DNA of 64,000 nt from an uncultured Lysobacter sp. (GTDB lineage Bacteria > Pseudomonadota > Gammaproteobacteria > Xanthomonadales > Xanthomonadaceae), in contig CAMLID010000008.1 in NCBI GenBank assembly GCA_946480055.1, positions 24,840 to 88,839 of the forward strand, read 5' to 3'. Position numbers and translations under genes: made by a program. This document shows positions 29,831 through 38,289 of the stretch, piece after piece (position 1 is the first letter of the stretch; the number at the start of each line of letters is the position of its first letter). The notes beneath the pieces were generated by a model. It searched no databases. It was not told where the DNA came from and worked only from the letters and a program-made list of their open reading frames with translations.

Positions 29831-30874
29831 TCAGCCGAACAGTTCGTGCGGATATTCGGGCTTCTGCTCGCGTGCGAGCAGCTGGCGCAGGCCGTCGGCG
29901 GGGGTGATCGTGCCGTGCAGCACAGCCTGGACCGCGCTGGAGATCGGCAGTTCGATGCCGTGGCGCTGGGCCTGACGCATGACTTCGTCGGCGGTCTGCA
30001 CCGACTCGACCACCTGGCCGATCTCGCGCACCGCCGCTTCGATGCTCTGGCCGCGGCCCAGGGCGAGGCCCAGGCGGCGATTGCGCGACAGGTCGCCGGT
30101 GCAGGTCAGCACCAGGTCGCCGAGGCCGGCCAGGCCCATCAGGGTTTCGGGTTGGCCGCCGATGGCGTGGTTGAGGCGCAGCATCTCGTTGAGGCCGCGG
30201 GTGATCAGGCCGGCGCGCGCATTGAGGCCGAGCTGCATGCCGTCGGCGACGCCGGTGGCGACCGCGAGCACGTTCTTCATCGCGCCACCGAGTTCGGCGC
30301 CGAGCATGTCGTCGCCGGTGTAGGCGCGGAAGGTCGGGCCGTGCAGCACACCGGCGACGGTGCGCGCGAACGCGGCATCGTCGGAATGCACGGTCAGCGC
30401 GGTCGGCAGGCCCTGCGCGACTTCCTTGGCGAACGAGGGGCCGGTGACCACCGCCAACGGCACCGCGTCGCCGAGCACTTCGGCGGCGACTTCGTGCAGG
30501 AAACGGCCGCTGCCGGGCTCGAAGCCCTTGGTCGCCCAGGCCACGCCCGCCTGCGCGGGACGGTGCGGCGCCAGCGCGCGCAGGGTTTCGGCGAAAGCGT
30601 GCGAGGGCACGACGACCAGCACCAGATCGGCGCCGGCCAGCGCGGCCGCCATGTCGGCGGTCGCGTGCAGCGATTCCGGCAGGGCGATGCCCGGCAGGTA
30701 ACGTGGGTTTTCGTGTTGCGACTCGATCGCCGCGACACCGTCGGCGTCGCGGCCCCACAGCACGGTCGGATGACCGTGCCGCGCGATCAGGGCGGCGAGC
30801 GCGGTGCCCCAGGAGCCCGCGCCCAACACCGCGACGCGCAGCGTGGCCTCACCGGAATTCGCGTCCGTGCCCAT
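29831..30874 (-). CDS. gpsA: Glycerol-3-phosphate dehydrogenase [NAD(P)+]
   Basis: 347 residues. The enzyme reduces dihydroxyacetone phosphate to sn-glycerol-3-phosphate, the backbone for phospholipids. The Rossmann motif is [14 protein letters not shown] near 13-26. Family segments are [16 protein letters not shown], the catalytic-lysine stretch [18 protein letters not shown], and [19 protein letters not shown]. It sits 25 bases after secB on the same strand, the usual secB-gpsA pairing in gammaproteobacteria, so the two are likely co-transcribed. Confidence 0.97.
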   Translation of the reverse strand: MGTDANSGEATLRVAVLGAGSWGTALAALIARHGHPTVLWGRDADGVAAIESQHENPRYLPGIALPESLHATADMAAALAGADLVLVVVPSHAFAETLRALAPHRPAQAGVAWATKGFEPGSGRFLHEVAAEVLGDAVPLAVVTGPSFAKEVAQGLPTALTVHSDDAAFARTVAGVLHGPTFRAYTGDDMLGAELGGAMKNVLAVATGVADGMQLGLNARAGLITRGLNEMLRLNHAIGGQPETLMGLAGLGDLVLTCTGDLSRNRRLGLALGRGQSIEAAVREIGQVVESVQTADEVMRQAQRHGIELPISSAVQAVLHGTITPADGLRQLLAREQKPEYPHELFG

Positions 30875-30899
30875 GCCGTGGTCCGATCGCGGGCGGCCC

Positions 30900-31409
30900 T
30901 CAGGCGTTGCCCGCGGTCTCCGCGTCGGCCAGGCCGCCCGACTGCGAGGCGCGCTGACGCAGGCCTTCGGCGTACAGGGCGTCGAAATTGATCGGCTGCA
31001 GGAAGAACGGCGGGAAGCCGCCGGACTGGATCAGGTCGCTGACCAGCTGGCGCGCGTACGGGTACAGCACGTTCGGGCAATGGGTGCCGAGCATGCCGTC
31101 CAGGGTGGCCTCGTCGAAACCGGCCAGGCCGAACACGCCGGCCTGCTTCACTTCGACCAGGTACATCGGCTTGTCGCCGGCGTTGCAGGTCAGGGTGATG
31201 CCCAGCACGACTTCGAACGCGGCGTCGTTGAGGCGCTGCACGCTCTGGTTGAGGTTCATCTGCAGCTGCGGCTGCGCGGTCTCGTTGAACACCGCCGGCG
31301 CGCCGGGGACTTCGAAGGAGACGTCCTTCACGTAGATCTTTTCGACCGTGAACGCCGGACCGGCGGCTTCGACCGGCGCGACTGCGCCGTTGACGTTTTC
31401 TTCGGACAT
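30900..31409 (-). CDS. secB: Protein-export chaperone SecB
   Basis: 169 residues, the normal length. SecB is a cytosolic tetramer that keeps precursor proteins unfolded and hands them to SecA. Diagnostic stretches are [19 protein letters not shown], the [13 protein letters not shown] strand and the C-terminal block [13 protein letters not shown] with [18 protein letters not shown] short acidic and Ala-rich tail ends the protein. ATG 31409 begins directly at the usual MSEEN opening. Confidence 0.97.
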   Translation of the reverse strand: MSEENVNGAVAPVEAAGPAFTVEKIYVKDVSFEVPGAPAVFNETAQPQLQMNLNQSVQRLNDAAFEVVLGITLTCNAGDKPMYLVEVKQAGVFGLAGFDEATLDGMLGTHCPNVLYPYARQLVSDLIQSGGFPPFFLQPINFDALYAEGLRQRASQSGGLADAETAGNA

Positions 31410-31602
31410 CGGATGACTCCAGCGGTGTAAGTGTTTGGTGGTGCGGTCGAAACCGCGGAAAGAGGCCGATTATGGCATGCGGGTATTGCGCGTTCCGCGT
31501 TCAGGCGTGGGGGCGTTTCCGGCCCGGCGCAAGGGCCGCCGCGGACGGCGGCGGCGATCGGCCGCGATCAACCGTGGTCGGCCGAGCCCACCGGCTCGCG
31601 GA

Positions 31603-32040
31603 TCAGGCGCGACCCTTGACCAGCGGCAGATCGGCCGCCTGCCAGGCCTGGACGCCGCCGTCGAGCCAATAGACCTGCTCGAAACCGGCCTTCTTCAGGC
31701 GCTTGGCGGCATCGGCCGAGGCCTGGCCGTTGCGGCAGACCATGACCACCGGCAGCGACTTGGCGCTGGCCAGCAGCTTGTTTTCGGGATCGAACTGGCT
31801 GGGCGCGACCGAACGGCTGCCGGCGATGTGGCCCTTCTCGAAATCGTTGGTCGCCGACAGGTCGACCACCAGCGCGTTCTCGCGGTTGATCAGCCCGGTC
31901 AGCTCGGCCGGGCGCAGGGCCTTGTAGCCGCGGAACAGGCGCGCGCTCTCGGTGTAGACCAGTGCAACGGTCAGGCCGACCAGACCCATCGACAGGAACA
32001 TGTGGCGGCTGCCGAAGGCAAGCAGTTCTTCTAGGGTCAC
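31603..32040 (-). CDS. Membrane-anchored rhodanese-domain protein (YibN-like)
   Basis: 145 residues: one membrane helix near 13-30 (MFLSMGLVGLTVALVYT), then a single rhodanese domain with the active-site loop CRNGQA (Cys102) and the closing WLDGGVQAWQAADLPLVKG. Rhodaneses carry sulfur as a cysteine persulfide. E. coli YibN has the same size, anchor and position next to secB. The GTG at 32040 is chosen because it gives that length; no strong ribosome binding site precedes it, so the start is less certain than the family. Confidence 0.88.
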   Translation of the reverse strand: MTLEELLAFGSRHMFLSMGLVGLTVALVYTESARLFRGYKALRPAELTGLINRENALVVDLSATNDFEKGHIAGSRSVAPSQFDPENKLLASAKSLPVVMVCRNGQASADAAKRLKKAGFEQVYWLDGGVQAWQAADLPLVKGRA

Positions 32041-32097
32041 AGGATCACGGGGACGACGGATGGGGGCGCGATTGTCGCCCACGGCGGCGGGCGGCGC

Positions 32098-32132
32098 AAA
32101 AAAAGCCTTGTCGGGCCCGTCGCGGCGGGCCC
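32098..32132 (-). terminator. Probable intrinsic terminator downstream of the 32142-32558 gene
   Basis: On the minus strand GGGCCCG and CGGGCCC (six-base loop) are followed after nine bases by a run of seven T. Orientation fits the gene ending at 32142; the spacer before the T-run makes it less than ideal. Confidence 0.6.
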
Positions 32133-32141
32133 TGGGCGGAG

Positions 32142-32558
32142 TTACATGCCGTCCCAGAGGTCCGGCAGGCCCGAGGTCAGCCACCAGGTCTTGGCGATGT
32201 CGTCCCAGCGCCATTCCTCGCGGTAGCGGATGGTGCGCTCGGCCTGAGTATGGCGGTTGATCACGCCGATCTCGATATCGCGCACCGCCAGGCCGCGCTC
32301 CTTGTCCAGGCTGGAGCCGACGTCGCGGTAGGAGGAGATCTGGACCTGCTTGTAGCGCTCCAGTTGCAGCGCGGTGACCGGTTGGTCCTTGCGGACCTTG
32401 GGGTCGATCAGGTTCTGGGCCTGCTCGAATTCGCCCCAGCGGATCGCGCCGGACCAGGCGTATTGGTTGCGGTCGAGCTCGTTGGTCTTCTTGCTGGCCA
32501 GGGCGCCGCCGGCGACCGCGCACAGGCACAGCAGCAGCAGGACTTTGAACAGGCGCAT
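32142..32558 (-). CDS. Small secreted protein of unknown function
   Basis: 138 residues with a signal peptide (MRLFKVLLLLCLCAVAGGALA) and a mature part rich in Trp and charged residues: NQYAWSGAIRWGEFEQAQNLIDP, then RTIRYREEWRWDDIAKTWWLTSGLPDLW. The Cys at position 13 does not make a convincing lipobox. Proteins of this type are common hypotheticals in xanthomonads and look like small NTF2-like periplasmic domains, though that fold is my inference. GGAGAC precedes the ATG at good spacing. Confidence 0.8.
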   Translation of the reverse strand: MRLFKVLLLLCLCAVAGGALASKKTNELDRNQYAWSGAIRWGEFEQAQNLIDPKVRKDQPVTALQLERYKQVQISSYRDVGSSLDKERGLAVRDIEIGVINRHTQAERTIRYREEWRWDDIAKTWWLTSGLPDLWDGM

Positions 32559-32632
32559 CGGGTGTCTCCAGCAAGGGACCGCGTCGGCCGACATGCTAGC
32601 CGGTTCCGCGGCCTGTGTTGGTGTCGGCCGCC

Positions 32633-33091
32633 TCAGCCGCGGGCGATGGCGACGTAGCGGGCGGTGAAGTCGGTCGCGACCCCGCCTTCGGGCAGCCGCA
32701 CCCGCGCCACCAGGCCGGTGCGGGCCCGTCCGCGCTCGCGCAGCGTGCTCAGGAAGGTGTTCCAGTCGGCGTCGGTGGCCAGCTCGGCGTCGACGTCGAT
32801 GTCGGCGAACAGGGGGGCGAGGTAGCGGATCTGGCTGTCGGCCACATAAACGTCGGCGTCGATGCCGGCCCGTTCCAGGCCCAGCGACACCAGTCCCCAG
32901 GAGGCCAGGGTCATCATCGAGGCCAGGCTGCCGCCGAACGCGCAGCCCTTGTCGTTGACGTGCTGGCTCAGCGGCGCGTGCAGGCGCAGACGCCGGCCGT
33001 CGTAGTCGGCGACGCTGATTTGCATCGCCGCCACCGGCGGCATCGATTGGTAGTGATGACGCAGGCGTTGCAGGGCTTCTTCGAGGCTCAT
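32633..33091 (-). CDS. Hotdog-fold thioesterase (YiiD C-terminal type)
   Basis: 152 residues of a single hotdog domain, with NDKGCAFGGSLASMMTLASWGLVSL, the hot-dog helix carrying the usual Gly-Gly pair, and the strand VADSQIRYLAPLFADIDV. This matches the thioesterase domain at the C-terminus of E. coli YiiD. It probably hydrolyses acyl-CoA or acyl-ACP; the chain length is unknown. The ATG at 33091 begins directly with MSLEEALQRLRHHY. It is divergent from hemD with a 66-base gap. Confidence 0.83.
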   Translation of the reverse strand: MSLEEALQRLRHHYQSMPPVAAMQISVADYDGRRLRLHAPLSQHVNDKGCAFGGSLASMMTLASWGLVSLGLERAGIDADVYVADSQIRYLAPLFADIDVDAELATDADWNTFLSTLRERGRARTGLVARVRLPEGGVATDFTARYVAIARG

Positions 33092-33157
33092 GGGGGATCG
33101 CGCAGGGGGAGGGGAAGACGGCTGCCGCGCATTGCACGGCTGTGCCAAGCTGCCGGC

Positions 33158-33937
33158 ATGCGTCCGCACACACCGCCACAACCGCCGCGATGGTACGTGA
33201 TCTCGTTGCGTCCCAGCGGTGCGCATTCGGCCTTACGCCAAGCTGCGAAAAGATACGGTGGCGCATTGATTGCGCTGTCGCCGTGGCGCTTGCGCAAGCT
33301 CGACGATGACGCGGCGCGCGCCGCTTTGGAGGCCGCGCTGGCCGCACCGTACGCGGTGTTCACCAGTCCGGCGGCGGTGCGCGCGGCGCACGCCCTGCGA
33401 CCGCTGGACGACGACGGTCGGCGTACGTGGTTCGCGGTCGGCGCCGGCAGCGCGGCGGCGTTGCGCCGGGCCGGCATCGCGCAGGTGCGCTCACCGAAAC
33501 GGATGGACAGCGAAGGCCTGCTCGAATTGCTGTACGAGTGCGAACTCGACGGCCGCAGCGTCGGCCTGATCACCGCACCCGGCGGCCGCGGCGCGCTGAC
33601 CCCGGCGCTGCAGGCGCGCGGCGCGCGCGTGCTGCGCGCCGACGTGTACGAGCGCGAGCCGATCGCGCCCGCGCCGCGCGCGATCGCGCAACTGCGCGCA
33701 TTGGACGCACCCGCGGTGCTGGCGCTGTCCAGCGGCGAGGCGCTGCAACGCACGCTCGATGTACTGCCCGACGACGCTGCGCGTGCCCTGCGCAGCGCCA
33801 CCGCGCTCGCCGCCAGCGAGCGCCTGGCCGCATTGGCGCGCGAACTCGGCTTCGCCCAGGTCCGGGTCGCGGCCGGACCGCGCCCGCACGAGCTGCTGGC
33901 GGCCGCACCGGAGCCACTCCTCCGACCGGGAAACTGA
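33158..33937 (+). CDS. hemD: Uroporphyrinogen-III synthase
   Basis: 259 residues. HemD closes hydroxymethylbilane with inversion of ring D during haem synthesis. The sequence is the weakly conserved two-lobe type: WYVISLRPSG at the start, the first-lobe segment YAVFTSPAAVRAAHAL, the hinge TWFAVGAGSAAALRRAGI and the second-lobe LITAPGGRGALTPALQARGARV followed by DVYER. Identity is supported by position, since hemX and hemY follow directly. ATG 33158 fits the usual start. Confidence 0.92.
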   Translation: MRPHTPPQPPRWYVISLRPSGAHSALRQAAKRYGGALIALSPWRLRKLDDDAARAALEAALAAPYAVFTSPAAVRAAHALRPLDDDGRRTWFAVGAGSAAALRRAGIAQVRSPKRMDSEGLLELLYECELDGRSVGLITAPGGRGALTPALQARGARVLRADVYEREPIAPAPRAIAQLRALDAPAVLALSSGEALQRTLDVLPDDAARALRSATALAASERLAALARELGFAQVRVAAGPRPHELLAAAPEPLLRPGN

Positions 33938-33974
33938 CTTGCGACGACAGGCCTTCCGGTAGCATGGCGGTGTC

Positions 33975-35000
33975 ATGAGCGCCTCCCCCGAACCTTCCGC
34001 CCCGGCCTCGCCCACTACCCGGCCCGACCCCGACGTGTCCTCGCCCGCCCCCTCCCCCCGCCGTTCCTCCTCCGCCTGGCTCTGGTTGCTGTTGCTGGCG
34101 CTGCTCGCCGGCGGCGGCTGGTACGCCTGGAAACAATGGCAATTGGGCGAAGCGCGCGACCGCGCCGCGGTCGCCGACGCCGACCTGCGCCTGGACGCAC
34201 TGGACGAGCGCATCAACGCCTTGCGCAACGACCAGCGCTCGCAGAACCGCCGCCTGCAGCAGGCCGATACGACCAACCGCGTGCTGCGCGACGAACTGCA
34301 CGGCATCGGCACGCGCGCGAGCCTGATCGAAGACAGCGTCTCCAAGCTCGCCGACCCCGACCGCCACGGCGCCCAGGCCCTGCGCCTGGACGAAACCGAA
34401 CTGCTGCTGACCCTGGGCCAGCAACGCCTGCAGATCGCCGGCGACCTGGCCGGCGCGCGCCGCGCCTACGCGTTGGCCGGCGGCGTGCTCGACGGCATCG
34501 ACGACCCGGCCTATCTCAGCCTGCGCCAGACCCTGATGCAGGAACGCGCCGCGCTCGACGCGCTCGGCATCGACCCGCGGGTGCGGGCGATGGCGCAGCT
34601 GGACGCGTTCGCGCGCGGCCTGAGCCTGGCGCCGGTGCGCGATCCGCTCGACACCGCGCCGCGCGCGCCGTGGTGGCAACGCGCGTTCGGCAACATCGTC
34701 GACATACAGCCCAGCGACGGCGCGGTCGCGCTGCGTCCGGCCGATCGCGCTGCGGCGCTGGCCGGGCTGCAGTTGGAAATCTCGCTCGCGCGCGCCGCCG
34801 CCGAGCGTCGCGACGACGCCGGCTATCGCTCCGCGCTGACCCGTGCCGACGGCTGGCTGCAGCGCCTGGCGCCGGCCTCGGCCGCGCAGGCGCGTCAGCG
34901 CGAGGCCTTGAAATCGCTGACCGCGCAGCCGCTTTCACTGTCGGTTCCTACCCTGGGCAGCACACTGCAGCAACTGCGCCAGTTGCGCACCACGCGCTGA
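33975..35000 (+). CDS. hemX: HemX family membrane protein
   Basis: 341 residues: a Pro/Ser-rich cytoplasmic tail (1-32), one membrane helix near 35-50 (WLWLLLLALLAGGGWYAW), a coiled-coil region (about 70-110, with LDERINALRND) and a helical domain beginning LRLDETELLLTLGQQRLQIAGDL. The family is often annotated as uroporphyrinogen-III C-methyltransferase, but it lacks methyltransferase motifs; the real role in haem metabolism is unsettled. It sits 37 bases after hemD and 9 before hemY. Confidence 0.9.
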   Translation: MSASPEPSAPASPTTRPDPDVSSPAPSPRRSSSAWLWLLLLALLAGGGWYAWKQWQLGEARDRAAVADADLRLDALDERINALRNDQRSQNRRLQQADTTNRVLRDELHGIGTRASLIEDSVSKLADPDRHGAQALRLDETELLLTLGQQRLQIAGDLAGARRAYALAGGVLDGIDDPAYLSLRQTLMQERAALDALGIDPRVRAMAQLDAFARGLSLAPVRDPLDTAPRAPWWQRAFGNIVDIQPSDGAVALRPADRAAALAGLQLEISLARAAAERRDDAGYRSALTRADGWLQRLAPASAAQARQREALKSLTAQPLSLSVPTLGSTLQQLRQLRTTR

Positions 35001-35009
35001 GGAGGCCGG

Positions 35010-36260
35010 ATGAATCTGTTCCGCAACCTGCTGTTCTGGATCGTTCTGGCCCTGGCCGGCGCGCTGGTCGCGCAACTGCTGGTGCAGGACCCGGGCTATG
35101 TCCTGGTGCGTTACGGCGGCAACGACTACACCACCAACGTCCCCAAAGCGATCCTGATGACGGTCGCGTTGCTGGCCGGTCTGTGGCTGGCGTGGAGGGT
35201 GCTGTCGCTGCCGTTCACGGCGGTGCGCAGGCACCGCAAGAAGCAGGCGCGCGCGCGTCTGATCGACGGTCTGGATGCGCTGCATCAGGGCCACTGGTCG
35301 CGTGCCGAGAAGTCCTTGGCGCTGGCCGCGCGCAGCGACGATGTCGCCGCGATCGCGCACGTCGGCGCCGCGCAGGCCGCGGCCGCTCGCGGCGATACCG
35401 GCGCGAGCGCGCAGCATCTGGACGCGCTCGGCAACGCACACCCGACCACGCGTGCACTGGCGGCGGCCGAACTGGCGCTGGCCGAAGACCGCGCCGACGA
35501 CGCTCTGGCCGCGCTCGACGCGCCCACCGCGCAACCGCTGCCGCCGCGCGGGCTGATCCTGCGCGCACGCGCGCTGGCCGCGCTGGGCCGCGCCGGCGAG
35601 GCGTACGGCCTGCTCGGCGCGCTGCGCCAGCAACAGGCCTATCCGGCCGAGCGCCTGAGCCGGTTCGAAGCGCAGTGGGCCGAAGCCTCGCTGCGCGAAG
35701 CCGCCGACGCCAACGTCCTGGCCGACCGCTGGGAAGCGCTGCCCAAGCCGCTCAAGAGCGAGCCCGCCGCAGTCGCCGCCTACGCCGAACGCGCCGCCGC
35801 GCTGCGTTGGGAAGAAGCCGCGGCCAAGAGCCTGGAGCAGGCCCTGGACACGCGTTGGGACGAATCCCTGGCCGCGCTCTACGGGCGTCTGCCGATCGGC
35901 CGCCTCGACGTGCGCCGCGGCAACGCCGAGCGCTGGCTGTCCGCGCATCCGGCCAGTCCGGCGCTGCTGGTCACCCTGGCGCAGCTGGCCCGCGCCCAGG
36001 GCCAATGGCCGCAGGCCGAAGCCTATCTGCACCGCGCCCTGGCCCAGGGCGCCAACAGCGATGCCTGGGAGGAACTCGGCCACGGCTTCGCCGAGGCCGG
36101 CGACGACGCGCGCGCGCGCCTGAGCTACGCCAACGCCCTGCGCGCCGCGCGCGGCGAAGCCGCCAGCGAACTGCCGGGCCGCGATCTGCGGCAGAAGATT
36201 TTCGACGAGGCCGTGGTCGAGGAACGCGACGAACACGGCATGCCGCGCCTGCGCGGCTGA
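35010..36260 (+). CDS. hemY: HemY family membrane-anchored TPR protein
   Basis: 416 residues. Two N-terminal membrane helices (about 7-25 and 45-65) flank a short loop containing DPGYVLVRYGGNDYTTNV, the hallmark of the proteobacterial HemY N-terminus. The remainder is a row of alpha-helical repeats of TPR type, for example AEAYLHRALAQGANSDAWEELGHGFAEAGDD. This is not the protoporphyrinogen oxidase also called HemY in Gram-positives. GGAGG stands just before the ATG. It completes the hemD-hemX-hemY operon. Confidence 0.92.
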   Translation: MNLFRNLLFWIVLALAGALVAQLLVQDPGYVLVRYGGNDYTTNVPKAILMTVALLAGLWLAWRVLSLPFTAVRRHRKKQARARLIDGLDALHQGHWSRAEKSLALAARSDDVAAIAHVGAAQAAAARGDTGASAQHLDALGNAHPTTRALAAAELALAEDRADDALAALDAPTAQPLPPRGLILRARALAALGRAGEAYGLLGALRQQQAYPAERLSRFEAQWAEASLREAADANVLADRWEALPKPLKSEPAAVAAYAERAAALRWEEAAAKSLEQALDTRWDESLAALYGRLPIGRLDVRRGNAERWLSAHPASPALLVTLAQLARAQGQWPQAEAYLHRALAQGANSDAWEELGHGFAEAGDDARARLSYANALRAARGEAASELPGRDLRQKIFDEAVVEERDEHGMPRLRG

Positions 36261-36264
36261 CGAC

Positions 36265-36292
36265 GATCGCGCCGCGCGGACGCGGCGCGATC
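36265..36292. terminator. Perfect hairpin between convergent hemY and 36301 gene
   Basis: A perfect 12-bp stem (GATCGCGCCGCG with CGCGGCGCGATC, loop CGGA) lies four bases after the hemY stop and nine before the end of the opposing gene. It has no T-run, so it is a probable two-way terminator or 3' end stabiliser. Confidence 0.65.
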
Positions 36293-36300
36293 GCCCGACC

Positions 36301-36678
36301 TCAGTCGCGCCAGTACTCGGCGACCGCGGTGAAGGTACGGCTGATGCCGGTGCTGTTGTTGGTCACCACCACGCTGACGGTCTTGTCGCGATTCGCGCGG
36401 ATCTGGGTGATGCAGAACTTGTTGCTGGTCGAGCAGCCGGTCACCGACCACTGATAGGTGTAGCTCACCCCTGCATCCTGGCCGAACACTTCGAACACCG
36501 CGCTGGTCGTAGCGGGCCCGTTGAACCAGTACGAGGCGCAAGCGTCCTCGGTGTACTGATCGAACGCGGGCGTGTCGACGTAGCAGGCGATCTTGAGGTC
36601 TTCTGCCTGCGCCTGCGCCGCCCATCCGGACATCGCCAGGAAGCCGAGCAGCGCGAGCGCTTTGGTTGCGTTTGCCAT
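36301..36678 (-). CDS. Small secreted protein of unknown function
   Basis: 125 residues. A signal peptide ends at QAQA-ED near residue 25. The mature part starts DLKIACYVDTPAFDQYTEDACAS and has about six Cys and alternating beta-type sequence (VSYTYQWSVTGCSTSNKFCITQI), suggesting a small immunoglobulin-like, disulfide-bonded domain outside the cytoplasm. I do not recognise a family. The ATG at 36678 has AAGGAG upstream at ideal spacing, a strong sign that it is translated. Confidence 0.8.
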   Translation of the reverse strand: MANATKALALLGFLAMSGWAAQAQAEDLKIACYVDTPAFDQYTEDACASYWFNGPATTSAVFEVFGQDAGVSYTYQWSVTGCSTSNKFCITQIRANRDKTVSVVVTNNSTGISRTFTAVAEYWRD

Positions 36679-36858
36679 CGAAAACTCCTTTTCAGTGACG
36701 TTGCGGGTATGCCCATCCGGGCAAGCGCAGCCTAGGCCGCGCGCGCAGCGCAAACGCGGGCGGCAGTCGCAGTTCGTCGCACGGCTCCGTCCGCCGCGCG
36801 GGGCGCGGCGGAGGTTTCGATCGCGGATCCGGTCGCGGCGCAGCGGCCGCGTCGCGCT

Positions 36859-37419
36859 TCAGCGGCCGCCGATATAAGTCGGCAGGGTCGCCAGGAACTC
36901 GCTGCCGCAGCCCTTGAAGCGGGTGTAGACCGGGCCGATGTGGCTGGGCACCAGGATCCGCGCCATCGCCACGCCGCCGATCAAGGTGCCCAGCAGCGCG
37001 ATCACGCCCACGCCGATCAGCCAGCCTTGCTCGCTGGCGGCGCCGTAGAACATCAAAGCCAGGCCCGCGAACACGCCGCCCCAGGCCACGCCCAGACCGA
37101 TCCGGCGCCGCTGGATGTGGCGCTCGCACAAGCCGGCGCTGACGCGCGTGTTCTTGCGCACCGCCACCGCCACCAGCAGGTAAATCAGCAGGTTCAACAG
37201 GATCAGCAGGTACCACGCCGGGTTGTGCCAGTAATAGCGGCGGTGCTTGATCGGCGTCGTCGCCGGCGCGTTGCACTTGATGCAGCGCTCCGGCAGCTTG
37301 CACTCCGCGCGCACCACCAGCATCGCGCCGTCGCGCCAGCAATCGCCGTCCAGCTCGACCCGGGTCGGCGCGACATACAGCGGCGCCTTGGGCGCCTGAT
37401 ACGGATTGAACGCGGTCAT
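36859..37419 (-). CDS. Four-helix membrane protein with zinc-type CxxC, unknown function
   Basis: 186 residues. The N-terminus is MTAFNPYQAPKAPL, a short YQAP-type opening seen in many bacterial membrane proteins of unknown role. A CxxC pair (ERCIKCNAPA) precedes the first membrane helix pair (WYLLILLNLLIYLLVAVAV) and a third Cys lies after it (AGLCERH), so a cytoplasmic metal site is plausible. A second helix pair (GVAWGGVFAGLALMFYG and GVGVIALLGTLIGGVAMARIL) follows. The C-terminal SHIGPVYTRFKGCGSEFLATLP faces one side. No operon partner. Confidence 0.78.
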   Translation of the reverse strand: MTAFNPYQAPKAPLYVAPTRVELDGDCWRDGAMLVVRAECKLPERCIKCNAPATTPIKHRRYYWHNPAWYLLILLNLLIYLLVAVAVRKNTRVSAGLCERHIQRRRIGLGVAWGGVFAGLALMFYGAASEQGWLIGVGVIALLGTLIGGVAMARILVPSHIGPVYTRFKGCGSEFLATLPTYIGGR

Positions 37420-37553
37420 CGGATCCCCTGTGCCTGTCGATGCGCGGCGGCGCCCATCGAGGCCCTCGCCGGCGGACGCTGCTTCCGCGCCCGCCGTCCC
37501 CACGGCGGCGCGCGGCGCCCGTGAGCAGGATACGGGCCTGTGCCTCGCGTTGA

Positions 37554-38060
37554 CTAGCGCGACGCGAGGGTTTGGCGATACACCGCCAGGTCGGCGGCGG
37601 AATAGCAGCAGAAGGTCACCCGCGGCGCTTGCGCCATCGTCGCCAGCGTCTCGCGCACGGTCGCCACCGCGAGCGCGCTCGCGGCCTCGATCGGGTAACC
37701 GTAGATGCCGGTGCTGATCGCCGGGAACGCGATCGACGCCAGCGCATGCTGCCCGGCCAGCGCCAGGGCGTTGCGGTAGCAGGCGGCCAGGGTGTCCGCC
37801 TCGCCGTGGCCGCCGCCGTGCCAGACCGGGCCGACGGCGTGGATCACGTAGCGCGCCGGCAGTCGGTAGCCGCGCGTGAGCTTGGCCTCGCCCGGGCGGC
37901 AGCCGCCGAGCAAGCGGCATTCGGCGACCAGCTCGGGGCCGGCGGCGCGGTGGATCGCGCCGTCGACACCGCCGCCGCCGAGCAGCGAGCTGTTGGCGGC
38001 GTTGACGATGGCGTCGACCTCGAGGGTGACGATGTTGGCCTGGATCGCTTCGAGGTTCAT
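37554..38060 (-). CDS. Macrodomain protein (O-acetyl-ADP-ribose deacetylase type)
   Basis: 168 residues of a single macrodomain. Ligand-binding segments are [30 protein letters not shown] (Asp and Asn contacts to the ADP-ribose) and [17 protein letters not shown], the loop that binds the distal ribose and phosphates; [12 protein letters not shown] lies between. These match YmdB-type enzymes that hydrolyse O-acetyl-ADP-ribose or remove ADP-ribose from proteins. The gene stands alone; the target is unknown. Confidence 0.93.
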   Translation of the reverse strand: MNLEAIQANIVTLEVDAIVNAANSSLLGGGGVDGAIHRAAGPELVAECRLLGGCRPGEAKLTRGYRLPARYVIHAVGPVWHGGGHGEADTLAACYRNALALAGQHALASIAFPAISTGIYGYPIEAASALAVATVRETLATMAQAPRVTFCCYSAADLAVYRQTLASR

Positions 38061-38106
38061 GTCGATGCGGAAACGTGGGGCATAGGCATCAGCTTGCCGG
38101 ATAGCA

Positions 38107-38170
38107 CTGTGGGAGCGGCGTGAGTCGCGATGGCGTCGGGCGCCGATCGCGGCTCACGCCGCTCCCACAG
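38107..38170. repeat. REP-type palindrome
   Basis: Two 25-base arms (starting CTGTGGGAGCGGCGTGAG and ending CTCACGCCGCTCCCACAG) pair with one mismatch around a 14-base loop. The right arm and the following GGAAGCA match the element at 28055-28087. It lies between the macrodomain gene and fadI, both on the minus strand, and is of the REP type mobilised by RAYT transposases; no such transposase gene is in the window. Confidence 0.9.
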
Positions 38171-38289
38171 GAAGCAGGATGCGGTGAGCCAGAGGCGAAC
38201 CGCATCGTCGCGATGCATCTAGCGTTCGCGATGCTGCGCTTGAGCGACCCTAGCCCGCACCCATATGCGGGACGCGCTGCCGGCGAGGC

